Of a stretch of 64,000 nt of DNA, positions 35,865 through 45,454 are shown in pieces. How positions within the stretch are numbered: position 1 is the first letter of the stretch; every line of letters starts with the position of its first letter. The notes under the pieces are model-generated. The model did no database searches and was not told the DNA's origin. It saw nothing but the letters and a program-made list of their open reading frames with translations. The position numbers were made by a program, and so were the translations under genes. Origin of the DNA: Bacillus sp. CGMCC 1.16541 (GTDB taxonomy: Bacteria; Bacillota; Bacilli; Bacillales; Bacillaceae_H); the NCBI RefSeq assembly GCF_003184905.1, contig NZ_QFRU01000021.1, positions 1 through 64,000 on the forward strand, read 5' to 3'.

Positions 35865-37276
35865 AAGTATTAGATGTCTCAAGTCTGCATGCTTCGCTTG
35901 AAGAAACCATGCAGGCAATTGATGAAAAGGTTGAAAGTCTTGAAGTCATTGAAGCGTCAATCGTTGAGTTAATCAACTCAAATGATTCGTTTAACGGAAA
36001 AGGGGCAGAGGCGATTAAGCTTTTCTATCAATCTTGCCATCAGCCATTTTTATTAAAGCTTAAACAAGTGCTCACATCATATAAGTCAAAGTTATTCGTG
36101 TGTAAAAATGGGTTGAGTTCTCTTGAACCAGATGAAAGAGGATTTATTCGCCAGGAATTTCTTCAAGGGGAACTTATTAATAAACTAATTGAAATACAAA
36201 ACTATACAAATGATGTCACAATGGATGCGAACCGGCTCATTTCAAGCATCCTAGATATCGTTCCACTTGAGCAGTTAGATGACACGATGTTTAATGAACA
36301 AGTTTTACAAGCGAAACATACGGTTAATGATACAGTGAGCCACTTAGACAGTTTTGATTTGCAGAATACGTCATCTTTCAATGAACTAACGGGAGATCTA
36401 CAGCTTTTAAGTACTTACATAGAAGAGATGGGCTCGAAAGTTAGCACGAACCCAAGAGCGCTCGAACAGTTTAGTCCACTGCAAGTATTTATGAGTCCAG
36501 CTCATGCTTCATTACTAGCTAGTATCCGCTCAACACCTATGTATTTCTTCACAGATGGAACGATTCCAGCCAATAAGTCTACACAGTCGATTTATGCATT
36601 GAATTCGCATGCGACGTCTCCTTATCACTGGTTAGGCTTGGATTTTGCGCCAAGTGGTATATCGGCTGAGAAAAAAGTCGAGCCAGCGCCTACCTATCTT
36701 GCTGGGGAGACGGTGGAAAATGGTGATTTTACATTTTCAGCTGGAGCAGGTAAAGTAGAAAACGATTGGTCAGGTTTAGACGGAGACGGTCAACTTGGCG
36801 GAAGTAGTACGCTAACAGGAATTCACACAGGAGTGCAGCACGACACAGCCGTGATTGATAGCAGCTTTAGTCAAGACATTGGAAAAGCTGAAGCGCAAGC
36901 AAGCATTGGTGGAAAGAGTGTACTTCCATTAGTGAAAGCAGGAGGAACGGTATACGGTGCTGAAGTACGTTCTCAAGTGGACAAAGACGTGAACTATGTG
37001 GGCCGTACGGGAGTCGAAGCAAAAGGTGAGATTTTAAAAGCAGGTGCTTATGCAGGAGTCGATAATAGTTCAATTGGATTCGGTGCCAAAGCAGCTGTAG
37101 CAGAAGGAGAAATCTCAGGGATTATCCCAATACCGTTTACTGACTATAACATTAAAGGAACCGCTGGTGCTTCTGCATTTGGTGCAGGAGGGGAAGCGAA
37201 GATTGGAAAAGAAACGATGATTGATCTTCGTCTTTTAATCGGAGTGAAGCTAGGCATCAGTTTTGAAAAAGAGTAA
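35861..37276 (+). CDS. LXG-domain type VII secretion effector
   Basis: ATG 35861 with GGAGG 8 nt upstream. Residues 1-220 form the LXG domain, a long helical N-terminus that acts as the type VII secretion signal (MKVLDVSSLHASLEETMQAI; NSNDSFNGKGAEAIKLFYQS). The C-terminal region (about 290-471) is Gly/Ala-rich with repeated ENGDFTFSAGAGKVEN, AKAAVAEGEISGIIPIP and AGASAFGAGGEAKIGKE. It has no nuclease, deaminase or ADP-ribosyl transferase motif that I can see. A membrane-active or wall-directed toxin is possible but not shown. Downstream genes probably include the immunity protein. Confidence 0.85.
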   Translation: MKVLDVSSLHASLEETMQAIDEKVESLEVIEASIVELINSNDSFNGKGAEAIKLFYQSCHQPFLLKLKQVLTSYKSKLFVCKNGLSSLEPDERGFIRQEFLQGELINKLIEIQNYTNDVTMDANRLISSILDIVPLEQLDDTMFNEQVLQAKHTVNDTVSHLDSFDLQNTSSFNELTGDLQLLSTYIEEMGSKVSTNPRALEQFSPLQVFMSPAHASLLASIRSTPMYFFTDGTIPANKSTQSIYALNSHATSPYHWLGLDFAPSGISAEKKVEPAPTYLAGETVENGDFTFSAGAGKVENDWSGLDGDGQLGGSSTLTGIHTGVQHDTAVIDSSFSQDIGKAEAQASIGGKSVLPLVKAGGTVYGAEVRSQVDKDVNYVGRTGVEAKGEILKAGAYAGVDNSSIGFGAKAAVAEGEISGIIPIPFTDYNIKGTAGASAFGAGGEAKIGKETMIDLRLLIGVKLGISFEKE

Positions 37277-37344
37277 GATAAAAGCCGCTTCTTTTCTCCT
37301 TAAGACTGATAGGGAAACCTCGTTTGAAAGGAGCAACTGGGATT

Positions 37345-37668
37345 ATGGCAAATGAAATTAATTCTTTAGTCATTGACAAAGGAACCGATTTATTACCAAT
37401 CGGGACAGTCGTCTTATTAGATATCATGGTACAACCTCTTATGATTTACGGAAGAATGCAGCAACAAGCAGATAAAGAAGGGGTATGGGATTATGTTGCG
37501 TGTCCTTATCCACAAGGACATATCTCGGAAGAAACGAACGTATTTTTTAACCATGTTCAAATTAAACAAGTGATTTTTAAAGGTTTTGAATCTGAAGGCG
37601 AACAGCTTATGAAAGAAAAACTAAAATCATTAAGCGCAAGGAACGATTCAGATGAAAAAAATCATTAA
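37345..37668 (+). CDS. DUF4176 protein of the LXG module
   Basis: ATG 37345 with AAAGGAG at 37328-37334. The 107-residue protein has the DUF4176 core: LLPIGTVVLLDIMVQPLMIY, then WDYVACPYPQGHISEE and FFNHVQIKQVIFKGFES. DUF4176 proteins are regularly found beside type VII effectors in Firmicutes; an accessory or immunity role is assumed from this. It overlaps the next gene by 17 nt. Confidence 0.82.
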   Translation: MANEINSLVIDKGTDLLPIGTVVLLDIMVQPLMIYGRMQQQADKEGVWDYVACPYPQGHISEETNVFFNHVQIKQVIFKGFESEGEQLMKEKLKSLSARNDSDEKNH

Positions 37669-37993
37669 TTGGTTGATTGAACCGTATGTGATTGTACGGT
37701 CAGAGTTTCAACTGTTCGCGCAGTTAAAAAACCAACAATCGACTCCGAAAGAAGAAAGAATGAGGATTTATCAACTTCAAGCCTTTAACATCATGCTGCT
37801 TTTAGTATATTCGCTATTTTTTATCTCATTTTTTGTATACATTGGCATGATTGTGGTGGTGGAATGGTATGCACTTTCAGGTGTATTAGTGGGCCTTCTA
37901 ATGATGAGTGTCATCAAATTTCTTCAAAAGCATCGCTATTTAAAGCGTCGTAACGCGTTTATTAAAAACGACCCAACATTAATTGAATCTTAA
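37652..37993 (+). CDS. Two-helix membrane protein, candidate immunity protein
   Basis: ATG 37652 within the end of the DUF4176 gene. The 113-residue protein has two hydrophobic helices (about 48-70 and 74-92) between basic cytoplasmic ends. No family is recognised. A membrane immunity protein would fit a membrane-active effector, but this is inference from position. The stop is 23 nt before the lipoprotein start. Confidence 0.6.
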   Translation: MKKIINWLIEPYVIVRSEFQLFAQLKNQQSTPKEERMRIYQLQAFNIMLLLVYSLFFISFFVYIGMIVVVEWYALSGVLVGLLMMSVIKFLQKHRYLKRRNAFIKNDPTLIES

Positions 37994-38015
37994 CAAGCAG
38001 AGAGGACAGGTTTCA

Positions 38016-38573
38016 TTGAAAAAACTTAGTTTAATCATCGTTGCACTTCTACTCGTACTTGTCGGCTGTAGTAATGATTCTACTGAAAAAGAAACGAGTA
38101 ACGAGCAGTCAAAATCTGCAAGCGAGTCAAAAAAGAGTGAATTATCTTATGAAGAAAAACAGCAAGAAATTGTGGATTTTATTAACGAAGATATGAATGA
38201 AATTGCGACACATGAAACAAAAGCAAATGAAGCATTAGCAACGGTTTCAGGTGAGAATTTTAAAAATGATACAGAGTTGCTTGCTGTGTTAACAAGTGAC
38301 GTCATTCCAGAGTATGAAAAAGCGGTTGAAAAAGCGAAATCACTTGATGTAAAGGTTGACGAATTAAAACCAATCACCGCTCAAATTGAAGAAGCGACAA
38401 GCATTTACTATGAAGCGCTGTTGCTTGAAAAAGAAGCGTTAGAAAAGCAGGACAAAGGGCTAATTAATGAGTCAAATGCAAAAGGCGAAGAATACGCAAA
38501 AGCGATTAAAGAGTATCATGAAACGATGAAAAAAGTGACAAGTGAATACGGCATTAATTATCAACAAGACTAA
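38016..38573 (+). CDS. Lipoprotein, last gene of the LXG module
   Basis: TTG 38016 gives MKKLSLIIVALLLVLVGCSN, a canonical lipoprotein signal with lipobox LVGC; AGAGG lies 10 nt upstream. The mature part is Ser/Lys/Glu-rich and then helical (EIVDFINEDMNEIATHETKA ... AKEYHETMKKV), likely coiled coil. No family is recognised. It is anchored on the outer membrane face and could neutralise the effector outside the cell. A strong terminator follows. Confidence 0.7.
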   Translation: MKKLSLIIVALLLVLVGCSNDSTEKETSNEQSKSASESKKSELSYEEKQQEIVDFINEDMNEIATHETKANEALATVSGENFKNDTELLAVLTSDVIPEYEKAVEKAKSLDVKVDELKPITAQIEEATSIYYEALLLEKEALEKQDKGLINESNAKGEEYAKAIKEYHETMKKVTSEYGINYQQD

Positions 38574-38602
38574 CAAGGTTGTTCTTACCAAAAGCTAACA
38601 TC

Positions 38603-38640
38603 ATAAAAAAGAAGTGAACACAATCGTTCACTTCTTTTTT
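38603..38640. terminator. Bidirectional terminator
   Basis: AAAAAAGAAGTGAAC and GTTCACTTCTTTTTT pair over 15 bp with a 6-nt loop, between the convergent lipoprotein and P450 genes. Confidence 0.92.
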
Positions 38641-38644
38641 GTCT

Positions 38645-41600
38645 TTAAGCTCCTGCCCATACATCTTTGGCGTAACGGCCTTCGGTTTCAAGTTGTTGTA
38701 ACCAGTTTGTAGCTTCTTCTTCTGTTGTTTTATAGAGCTTGCTATATGCTTTAATGAGCGTCTTTTCAACATCAGGAGCCATTTTACTTCCATCACCGCA
38801 AATGTAAAGGCGGCCATGTTCTTTTAAAAGAGGAAGCACATCATTCCCTGTTTTAGCTAACTGGTGCTGTACATACATTTTTGGCTGTCCTTCACATCGT
38901 GAGAATGCAGTATGAAGCGTGATGAGTCCTTCTTGCTCTGCTTGCATTAGCTCTTCTTTGTATAAGTAATCATGCTCAGGGTTGCGACACCCAAAATAAA
39001 GATGAGCCGGTCCGAGCGCTTCTCCTTGTTTCATTAACATGCGACGAGCTTGAATGAAGCCTCGAAACGGTGCAATCCCTGTTCCTGGTCCAATGAGTAC
39101 CATCGGTGTTTCAGGATCAGCTGGCAGTTGAAAGTGAGATTGTGGTGTTTGAATAAAACAAGCAATCGTCTCGCCAACAGAGCGATTAGCTAAGTAATTC
39201 GAAGCCGTTCCTTTGTATTCACCGTTTCCGCTCCACGCTTCTCCACGAACCACACCTACTGTGATACTTGCTTCACCCTCATGAACAAGAGGAGAGCTAG
39301 AGATTGAGTAGTACCGCGCTTTTAATGGTGGTAATAGAGATAAAAATTGTTCAAAAGGCATCTCGCATGCTCGGTATTGCTCGATAAGTTCAAGCATTGT
39401 GACACGCTTGCGCAGAATGTCTCGTTTATACACCTCATCTTCGAGTAACTGTTCAAGTTCCACAACATGCGGTGGACATACTGTTTGGGCAGCGATTGCA
39501 CGAATCTGTGCTCGTGTTGCCGGCTCCTGCAATTCCACATAGTTTGCAAGCAATTCACCTAATCGAACGGGCTTCTCTATTGGAAGGTGAGTCGAGCTTC
39601 CATCATCTTCGAGCACTACATACTGCTGATGATCTAATCCAAAGCGAGAAAGCACGCGCTTCACAAGATCATCAGCATTTTGTGGAATCACACCGAGATG
39701 ATCCCCTTCTTGATACATCGCGCCTTCTGGAAGTGTCAGCTCAATATGACGTGTGCTTCGCTCGCTATTGGCATGCTGTAGCTCACGGTTTTGCTTCACA
39801 ACAGCAGTAAATGCGTCATGTGTATGAGCTAGTGGTGTGTCACTTACACCGCTCACAAGCTTCATGGACAACGAACTTGTAGACGTATCCCCATCATGGA
39901 ATTCAAGGTTTAGCGCCTCCGCTAGGTTTGGCCAAAGCGCTTCCGTCCATTTTTCATAATCCCCTTCAAAATCTTCGCTTGCGTCACCATAGCCACTAGG
40001 AGAGATGCGAGTTGCACCTTTTTTCGTTAACTGATCATCAATGAATGTTGGCACTTTTTGATACGTTGTAGCCCAATTACGGTCGCCACAGCCGAACAGC
40101 GCATAACGAACGCCCTCAACTGAATCCACTTCTGATAGCCACTCGACGAATTGCTGCGCATTATCAGGTGGATGACCGTTATAAGAAGCTGACACCATCA
40201 GAACCGCACCTTCTGTTGGTAACGTATTAACGTAATCGTTTAACGGTGCGACAGTCGTTTCAAATCCTTGCTTTCTTCCGGTCTCTGCTAAGTCACGTGC
40301 CAAGCTTTCAGCTGTGCCAAGGTTGGAACCATACAAAACGAGTAATGGCGTACCGTGTGTCGGGATATCGGCTTGCTTTACTGATTCTTTCTTTGATTCG
40401 TTCTCATTTGAAAGAGGCGTTAAAAAAGAAGCCAATGAACGACGAGGACGTACTTTCATCGTGAGTCCTTCTGGTTTTAATGTTAATGCTTCTTTCACAT
40501 CAAGCTCATACTTTTCGTTAGGAATAAATTCAAAGTGTTGAATCATCATCCCGAGAACGAGTGTCGCTTCATGCAAAGCAAACTGCTGTCCGATACAAGC
40601 ACGTTGACCATTTCCAAATGGCTTATACGCATGATGTGGAATAGAAGAAGGGTCTTCAAAGCGTTCTGGAAGAAACGATTCCACATCTTCTCCCCATACC
40701 GATTCATCACGGTGAATTTCTGGGATTAATAACGTAAAGATGTCTTCTTTCTGCACTGCATACTCATTCTGTAGTGTTGTATCTTCTTTCGCATACACTG
40801 AAAAAGCAGGAGCTGTTGGCCAAAGGCGCAGCGTTTCATTTAAAATCATGCGAATGTATTTTAACTGCTTCACCGCTTTATAACCAGGCGTGGCGTCACC
40901 TAACACTTCATCGACTTCTTGTTGCGCTTTTTTCAATTTGTCAGGATGATTCATTAAAAAATAAAGCGCAAAGGAGAGAAGTCCACTTGTTGTTTCATGA
41001 CCAGCAATTAAAAATGTAATAATCTGAAAGCGGATGTTTTCATCGTCAAGAGCTTCACCTGTTTCAGGATCAACGCCTTTTAACATATGAGAGAGAAGGT
41101 CATCTTCGCCCTGATCACCATTTCTCTTTCGCTCAGCAATCAAGTCGTCCACAAGTGAAAACATATAGGTAATGTCTTCATTAAATTGTTTTTTTGATTT
41201 AATCATCAATTTATCTTGAACACCAAGACGCTGTGTTTGGTTCATTGCTTCATCTAAGGCACGAACCATACTATGAACAAATGGGTGAGCATTTTCGCGA
41301 TAAAAGCTATTAAATCGATAGTTAAACCCACATAATCCAATTGTATCTAACGTTAAACGAGTCATATCTTCAGGAACATCAACATCTTCATTTGAGTTTA
41401 AACGTGCCCACTTTTGAACAAGTTGAATAGCGATATCTACCATCTTGTCATGGTAGCCTTTCATTGCTTGTTGACTAAAACTAGGCAATAAAATATTGTG
41501 GGCTTTTTTCCAATTTGGCTCGGTCGTTTCACTTGTAAAAAGTCCATCTCCACCAAATGCACGCACTTTTTGAAGCGCAGGTCCTACTTTTTTATCAAAA

Positions 41601-41803
41601 CGCGTTTCATCACATACTTCTGCAGCAAGAGAAGCGCTTGAAACAAAGTTACTTACACGTCCAGGAGATTGAAAGCGATAAAGAGGTCCAAGCTCTCTCG
41701 CAAGCTTCATAAACGATTGAACGGGCTTTTCTTTATCAATCACCGGAAGGCTTCCTAGTGGTCCATATGTTTTTGGCTGTGGTAATGATTGTAATGTTTT
41801 CAT
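38645..41803 (-). CDS. cyp102A: Self-sufficient cytochrome P450-reductase fusion (CYP102A)
   Basis: ATG 41803, 1052 residues, the normal size of the BM3 family. The haem domain (1-455) has the I-helix AGHETTSG, the K-helix ETLRLWP (ExxR) and the Cys-ligand loop [11 protein letters not shown] linker leads to a flavodoxin FMN domain ([20 protein letters not shown]) and an FAD/NADPH domain (RYYSISSSP for [17 protein letters not shown] and [13 protein letters not shown] for NADPH). Such enzymes hydroxylate medium- and long-chain fatty acids at subterminal carbons, in the cytosol. A TetR regulator upstream and identical palindromes before both genes match the fatR-cypB (yrhI-yrhJ) arrangement of B. 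subtilis. Confidence 0.96.
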   Translation of the reverse strand: MKTLQSLPQPKTYGPLGSLPVIDKEKPVQSFMKLARELGPLYRFQSPGRVSNFVSSASLAAEVCDETRFDKKVGPALQKVRAFGGDGLFTSETTEPNWKKAHNILLPSFSQQAMKGYHDKMVDIAIQLVQKWARLNSNEDVDVPEDMTRLTLDTIGLCGFNYRFNSFYRENAHPFVHSMVRALDEAMNQTQRLGVQDKLMIKSKKQFNEDITYMFSLVDDLIAERKRNGDQGEDDLLSHMLKGVDPETGEALDDENIRFQIITFLIAGHETTSGLLSFALYFLMNHPDKLKKAQQEVDEVLGDATPGYKAVKQLKYIRMILNETLRLWPTAPAFSVYAKEDTTLQNEYAVQKEDIFTLLIPEIHRDESVWGEDVESFLPERFEDPSSIPHHAYKPFGNGQRACIGQQFALHEATLVLGMMIQHFEFIPNEKYELDVKEALTLKPEGLTMKVRPRRSLASFLTPLSNENESKKESVKQADIPTHGTPLLVLYGSNLGTAESLARDLAETGRKQGFETTVAPLNDYVNTLPTEGAVLMVSASYNGHPPDNAQQFVEWLSEVDSVEGVRYALFGCGDRNWATTYQKVPTFIDDQLTKKGATRISPSGYGDASEDFEGDYEKWTEALWPNLAEALNLEFHDGDTSTSSLSMKLVSGVSDTPLAHTHDAFTAVVKQNRELQHANSERSTRHIELTLPEGAMYQEGDHLGVIPQNADDLVKRVLSRFGLDHQQYVVLEDDGSSTHLPIEKPVRLGELLANYVELQEPATRAQIRAIAAQTVCPPHVVELEQLLEDEVYKRDILRKRVTMLELIEQYRACEMPFEQFLSLLPPLKARYYSISSSPLVHEGEASITVGVVRGEAWSGNGEYKGTASNYLANRSVGETIACFIQTPQSHFQLPADPETPMVLIGPGTGIAPFRGFIQARRMLMKQGEALGPAHLYFGCRNPEHDYLYKEELMQAEQEGLITLHTAFSRCEGQPKMYVQHQLAKTGNDVLPLLKEHGRLYICGDGSKMAPDVEKTLIKAYSKLYKTTEEEATNWLQQLETEGRYAKDVWAGA

Positions 41804-41837
41804 GAAAAAATCACCTCATTTTTTAGAGTGAAAAAAC

Positions 41838-41855
41838 GGAATGAATATTCATTCC
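41838..41855. promoter_or_regulatory. FatR-type operator before cyp102A
   Basis: GGAATGAATATTCATTCC is a perfect 18-bp palindrome 35 nt upstream of the P450 start. It nearly equals the palindrome upstream of the TetR gene (42479-42496), indicating one repressor for both. Confidence 0.8.
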
Positions 41856-41881
41856 TAATGGAATAAAGAGAGAGATCTCTC

Positions 41882-42460
41882 TTATTGATGCAATCGAACA
41901 GCGTCCCAAAAGCTTTCTTCGACTTGTGTTAATAAATGACTTTCCGGTTCAATCTCACCTGATCGAACGAGACGCTGAAGCTCAAGAAATGCTCCATACA
42001 TAATGGCCATTAAAACGGAAGAAGGCAAATCTTTTATTTTGCATTGCTTTTTTCCTTCATCAAAAAAGGTGATAAAGATCGTGAGTAACTGAGTGAAGCA
42101 GTCACGACTCTCTTTAGTTAAGAAATGAGCATCACTATGCATTCGAATAAAATAGAGTGCATGACTATTTTCAGTTGTAAACTGAATCATCGCATTAAAA
42201 ATGTACTGAAACTGCTTTCGAATCTCTCCATCATATGGAAATTCGGCCTGGATCGTATGAGTAAAAGTTTCTACATATTGTTGAAACAGCTCATTCACCA
42301 GTACTTCTTTGTTTTCAAAATAACGATAAATCGTTCCTGCTCCTACACCTGCAGATGTCGCAATCATCGGAATTGTTGTCGCATCAAACCCACGCTCCGC
42401 AAATAAAAACAGGGCGCTCGATAAAATACTGTCGCGTTTTGACGGTGTTGTTCTCATCAA
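41882..42460 (-). CDS. TetR-family repressor, FatR-like
   Basis: A 192-residue protein from ATG 42460 or 42457. HTH region: LSSALFLFAERGFDATTIPM, then SAGVGAGTIYRYFENKEVLV. The C-terminal domain is helical, with NSHALYFIRMHSDAHF. It lies directly upstream of and codirectional with the CYP102A gene, as fatR (bscR) does with cypB in B. subtilis, where free fatty acids release the repressor. The GGAATGAAT-type palindromes before both genes are its likely operators. Confidence 0.85.
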   Translation of the reverse strand: MMRTTPSKRDSILSSALFLFAERGFDATTIPMIATSAGVGAGTIYRYFENKEVLVNELFQQYVETFTHTIQAEFPYDGEIRKQFQYIFNAMIQFTTENSHALYFIRMHSDAHFLTKESRDCFTQLLTIFITFFDEGKKQCKIKDLPSSVLMAIMYGAFLELQRLVRSGEIEPESHLLTQVEESFWDAVRLHQ

Positions 42461-42478
42461 TCTTCAGCCTTTCATTTA

Positions 42479-42496
42479 GGAATGAATGTTCATTCC
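42479..42496. promoter_or_regulatory. FatR-type operator before the regulator gene
   Basis: GGAATGAATGTTCATTCC, 18 bp, palindromic except the two central positions, 19 nt upstream of the regulator start. It differs by one base from the operator at 41838-41855. Confidence 0.8.
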
Positions 42497-42725
42497 TATC
42501 TAGTGTATCTCTTAACATTCCCTCCAACAATGACGCATTATACCTAAAAAATGTCACTTTTTTGTGAAGAGGTAGAAAGAAGGAGAGAGGTATTTTCCTT
42601 GTCAGCTATGAGAATATAAACGTTGAGTAGTAAAAAGACTTCATAAGAGACTAGATAAAAAGATACAAAACTTTTTTACTATTTTGTATAATTGATATAA
42701 AAACGATGAAATGATGAGGTTAACT

Positions 42726-43988
42726 ATGAGGTTCATTGATGAATTTACGCCTACTTCTGAAGAAAAGAAGCTATTAGCGGATCATTTGTTTCAGGAGAAT
42801 ATTCAACGATCTAAATTATTTGCTACAATCGTCATTTTATTTGAAAGTATTTTAATTGTGATGAATGTAGCAAGCAGTTACAAATCAAACGGATATGTCG
42901 TGCTGAATGTGTATCTTTTTATGTATCTATTACTCCTTGGTATGAGTGGGTTCATGGTTATGTATGTCCGACGGTTTGAACAAAACCCTCGACCTACAGA
43001 AAAGGAATACGACCGGTTTCAAGTGGGCCTTTTTTTATTAGTAGTGTTCTTTTTAACATGGGGTTCTGTTGTGACACTTTTCGACCAGAAAACGTACGGA
43101 CATGTGATGGCGTTTGCAATTAATTTTATGTGTGTGTCCATTTTGTTTCATGCATCAAATCGAACGATTCTTTATCTCTATATCTTTCCTGTCTCAGTAT
43201 TATTGATTGGACTACCGTTCTTTCAAGCATCTAATGAGGTAATCTTTGGTCACTATGTGAACCTCTCCGTCTTTTTATTTTTCTGTTGGCTTGCTTCGCG
43301 CATGCTTTATAAAAGCTACTCTGCGAATTTTTACCACCAACTTTTATTAATGAAAACAAATGAAAAATTAGCATTTAAAATTACAGAAAATGAAAAAATG
43401 AATGCCAAGCTGACAAGTGTAAATGAGCAATTAAAAAAGCTGACATTCATTGACGAATTAACAGGGATTAGAAATCGTCGAGGCTTTCATGAAGGAGTCA
43501 GTCAGGAAATTCAACTCAACCCAGGGCCAAGCAACGTCTCTATTTTCATGATTGATATTGACGCGTTCAAGCAATTCAATGATTGTTATGGTCACTTAGC
43601 AGGAGATGATGTGATTAAACGTGTAGCGAAAACGATGAGAATTCAGGTGCAGCATCCAACTAGCATTCTTGCTCGATTTGGAGGCGAAGAGTTCGTGGTG
43701 GCCATGTTCCATCTAAGTGAACAAGAAGCCTACGAACTAGCAGAACGAATACGAGAAGAAATATGTAGGTTGAAGATTACTCATACGCAATCTACTGTTG
43801 CTCCTTACGTCACAATTAGTATCGGTATTGCAATCGGTCAAGTTACCACCAAATTTGACGTTGAAAAACTCATTGGACGTGCTGATCAAGCTTTATATCG
43901 AGCGAAGGAAAAGGGGCGAAATCGAGTGGAGATAGATAAGGAAATGGTACGTAGGTTTGTATCAAAAGAGGAGTTTGTTACCCTTTGA
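42726..43988 (+). CDS. Membrane-bound diguanylate cyclase (GGDEF)
   Basis: ATG 42726 with GAGG 6 nt upstream is preferred over ATG 42711. The N-terminal half has about six membrane helices (residues 25-200), then a short coiled coil (FKITENEKMNAKLTSVNEQL), then a GGDEF domain from about 235 with LTGIRNRRGFHEG, DIDAFKQFNDCYGHLAGDD and the active-site loop ARFGGEEFVV. This variant GGEEF is active in known cyclases. The product is c-di-GMP. No RxxD inhibitory site precedes the loop. It is a single gene, divergent from the TetR gene. Confidence 0.9.
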   Translation: MRFIDEFTPTSEEKKLLADHLFQENIQRSKLFATIVILFESILIVMNVASSYKSNGYVVLNVYLFMYLLLLGMSGFMVMYVRRFEQNPRPTEKEYDRFQVGLFLLVVFFLTWGSVVTLFDQKTYGHVMAFAINFMCVSILFHASNRTILYLYIFPVSVLLIGLPFFQASNEVIFGHYVNLSVFLFFCWLASRMLYKSYSANFYHQLLLMKTNEKLAFKITENEKMNAKLTSVNEQLKKLTFIDELTGIRNRRGFHEGVSQEIQLNPGPSNVSIFMIDIDAFKQFNDCYGHLAGDDVIKRVAKTMRIQVQHPTSILARFGGEEFVVAMFHLSEQEAYELAERIREEICRLKITHTQSTVAPYVTISIGIAIGQVTTKFDVEKLIGRADQALYRAKEKGRNRVEIDKEMVRRFVSKEEFVTL

Positions 43989-44012
43989 CACAAACCTTTT
44001 CTCTTATAGTAG

Positions 44013-44141
44013 CTACTCTTTTGGTGTTTGAATACAAGAAAAACAAGTAATCCCTTCTTTTGCTACTACCCCATCTAAAAATCCATCACAACAATACACA
44101 TCTTTTCCACATTGTTGGCACGTTCCGACCAGTTCTTTCAT
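44013..44141 (-). CDS. Small double-CxxC protein, 42 aa
   Basis: ATG 44141 with AAGGAGGAG upstream on the minus strand, an excellent ribosome site. The 42-residue protein MKELVGTCQQCGKDVYCCDG...TCFSCIQTPKE has two CxxC pairs and looks like a zinc ribbon. A longer upstream extension of the frame lacks support. No family is recognised. It lies downstream of another tiny gene, with a terminator between. Confidence 0.65.
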   Translation of the reverse strand: MKELVGTCQQCGKDVYCCDGFLDGVVAKEGITCFSCIQTPKE

Positions 44142-44201
44142 ACTTATCTCCTCCTTACTTATCTCTTCTTTAAACGAAAAGAAAATCCTGTTTTTAGGCA
44201 T

Positions 44202-44229
44202 AAAAAGAGAGCACGTCATCGTGTGCTCT
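44202..44229 (-). terminator. Rho-independent terminator on the minus strand
   Basis: AGAGCAC and GTGCTCT pair (44208-44214 / 44223-44229). On the minus strand CTTTTTATG follows. It stops the tiny gene at 44228-44335. Confidence 0.75.
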
Positions 44230-44335
44230 ATTGTTGCGTTCCATCCCATCTTGTGAGAAAGAGCGCCATGCCGATATACGTACTCAATAAAAGAATGAGA
44301 AAGACGGGTATAGATAATGTGTCTTGAATGACCAT
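44228..44335 (-). CDS. Tiny single-helix membrane protein, 35 aa
   Basis: ATG 44335 with GAGGTGA 5 nt upstream. The product MVIQDTLSIPVFLILLLSTY... has one hydrophobic helix, then GMALFLTRWDGTQQ. The ribosome site and the terminator at its stop codon support a real gene. No family is recognised. Confidence 0.5.
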   Translation of the reverse strand: MVIQDTLSIPVFLILLLSTYIGMALFLTRWDGTQQ

Positions 44336-44459
44336 AGAATGTCACCTCTTATTCGAGTGTTTAAAGCTTGTAGTATGAAAAGTGTTTTTAAAAATCATTG
44401 AATGGAACAGTAGCCACAACTGTCCATAAGAGAGTTGTCATATCATCTATTCGAATAGC

Positions 44460-44975
44460 CTATTTTAACGAACTGATTGGAACCGGGAACACAAGAAAAA
44501 AGATACATGAAACGAGAATCGAAAGGGCAATCGCAATGACTGGCTTACGGTAATGAATTGTTAAAATGATAAATAATACAAGGTTAAACCAAACGTTATG
44601 CCAGCCGTTCCAGCCGTTGTCGTACACAAACATGCCTTTATGGGCAAATAAATACTCAAGAATTGAGAAGAACATGACCCAAATCGCGATATAGGCATAT
44701 TTAATCCGACGATGATGAGGAAAACGTTGTAAGTAAATCGTTAAGGCAACAGGGCAAATGAAAAACGTAAATGCTAAGTTAATAATGGTATGGTTGAGCC
44801 AATCTATCGTCACACCTCGGAACGCCCAAAGCGTATGCTGGTAGTAAATCATGTTGTAAGTCATATTGACGACGATAAAAAATAAAATTGTTGGATACTG
44901 CAGTTTTACTTTTGACCAATCAACAAACTTGTATGCAAATAAAATCCAAACAATGATGACTAATAATAAGTACAT
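44460..44975 (-). CDS. CBO0543-type integral membrane protein
   Basis: ATG 44975 is preferred (GAGGTGA 5 nt upstream) over GTG 44984. The 171-residue protein has five transmembrane helices, with YLLLVIIVWILFAYKFVDW first, then a conserved end region MFVYDNGWNGWHNVWFNLVL that fits the CBO0543 family of Firmicutes. Function unknown. It is a single gene. Confidence 0.72.
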   Translation of the reverse strand: MYLLLVIIVWILFAYKFVDWSKVKLQYPTILFFIVVNMTYNMIYYQHTLWAFRGVTIDWLNHTIINLAFTFFICPVALTIYLQRFPHHRRIKYAYIAIWVMFFSILEYLFAHKGMFVYDNGWNGWHNVWFNLVLFIILTIHYRKPVIAIALSILVSCIFFLVFPVPISSLK

Positions 44976-45140
44976 GTTATTCACCTCACAACTAACAGAA
45001 TCATACTTACCATTTTAGACAAGAAATAGGTGATTCAATCAAGAAAAGGATTTTAACGAGCTTATATGGATGGAATGTACAGGATGATATTCAAAACAAA
45101 CACATCGGTTGTCAAGTGTTTTATAGGTAAGTCATGTTGA

Positions 45141-45190
45141 CAGCTGAGTGGAATGGGATACTTTTACCTCTTTTCGCTCAGCTTTTTCTT
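45141..45190 (+). terminator. Hairpin with T-run of unknown parent
   Basis: AGCTGAG (about 45141-45147) pairs with CTCAGCT (about 45176-45182), followed by TTTTTCTTTTTG. The 285-nt stretch before it holds no clear gene, so this may end a small RNA starting in 45000-45140. Confidence 0.4.
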
Positions 45191-45260
45191 TTTGTTACCA
45201 TTTAATTCTAAAAAAGAAGGGAACATGTGCTGTAAATAACAGTTAGAAAGGAATGGGAGT

Positions 45261-45374
45261 ATGGGAATAAACGATCAAACAAGCGTTGTGACTCATAAAG
45301 AGATGGGCCATTTCACTGGTGAGTTTATTCACGCCATTGTTGCACATCGTCACTGGAACCGTCAGCTTGTGTAA
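45261..45374 (+). CDS. Tiny protein, 37 aa, unknown
   Basis: ATG 45261 with AAAGGAATGGGAG just upstream. The product [20 protein letters not shown] ... [14 protein letters not shown] is followed after 22 nt by a strong hairpin terminator (45397-45431). Ribosome site and terminator support it. Rich in His. No family is recognised. Confidence 0.5.
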   Translation: MGINDQTSVVTHKEMGHFTGEFIHAIVAHRHWNRQLV

Positions 45375-45396
45375 CGTCTCGCCTTGACAAATACTC

Positions 45397-45431
45397 GCCA
45401 CTGCAGAACAATAAACTGCAGTGGCTTTATT
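45397..45431 (+). terminator. Rho-independent terminator
   Basis: GCCACTGCAG (45397-45406) and CTGCAGTGGC (45415-45424), a perfect 10-bp stem with an 8-nt loop, followed by TTTATTAT. Confidence 0.8.
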
Positions 45432-45454
45432 ATGGAATGAAAGGAGAGAAGCTC

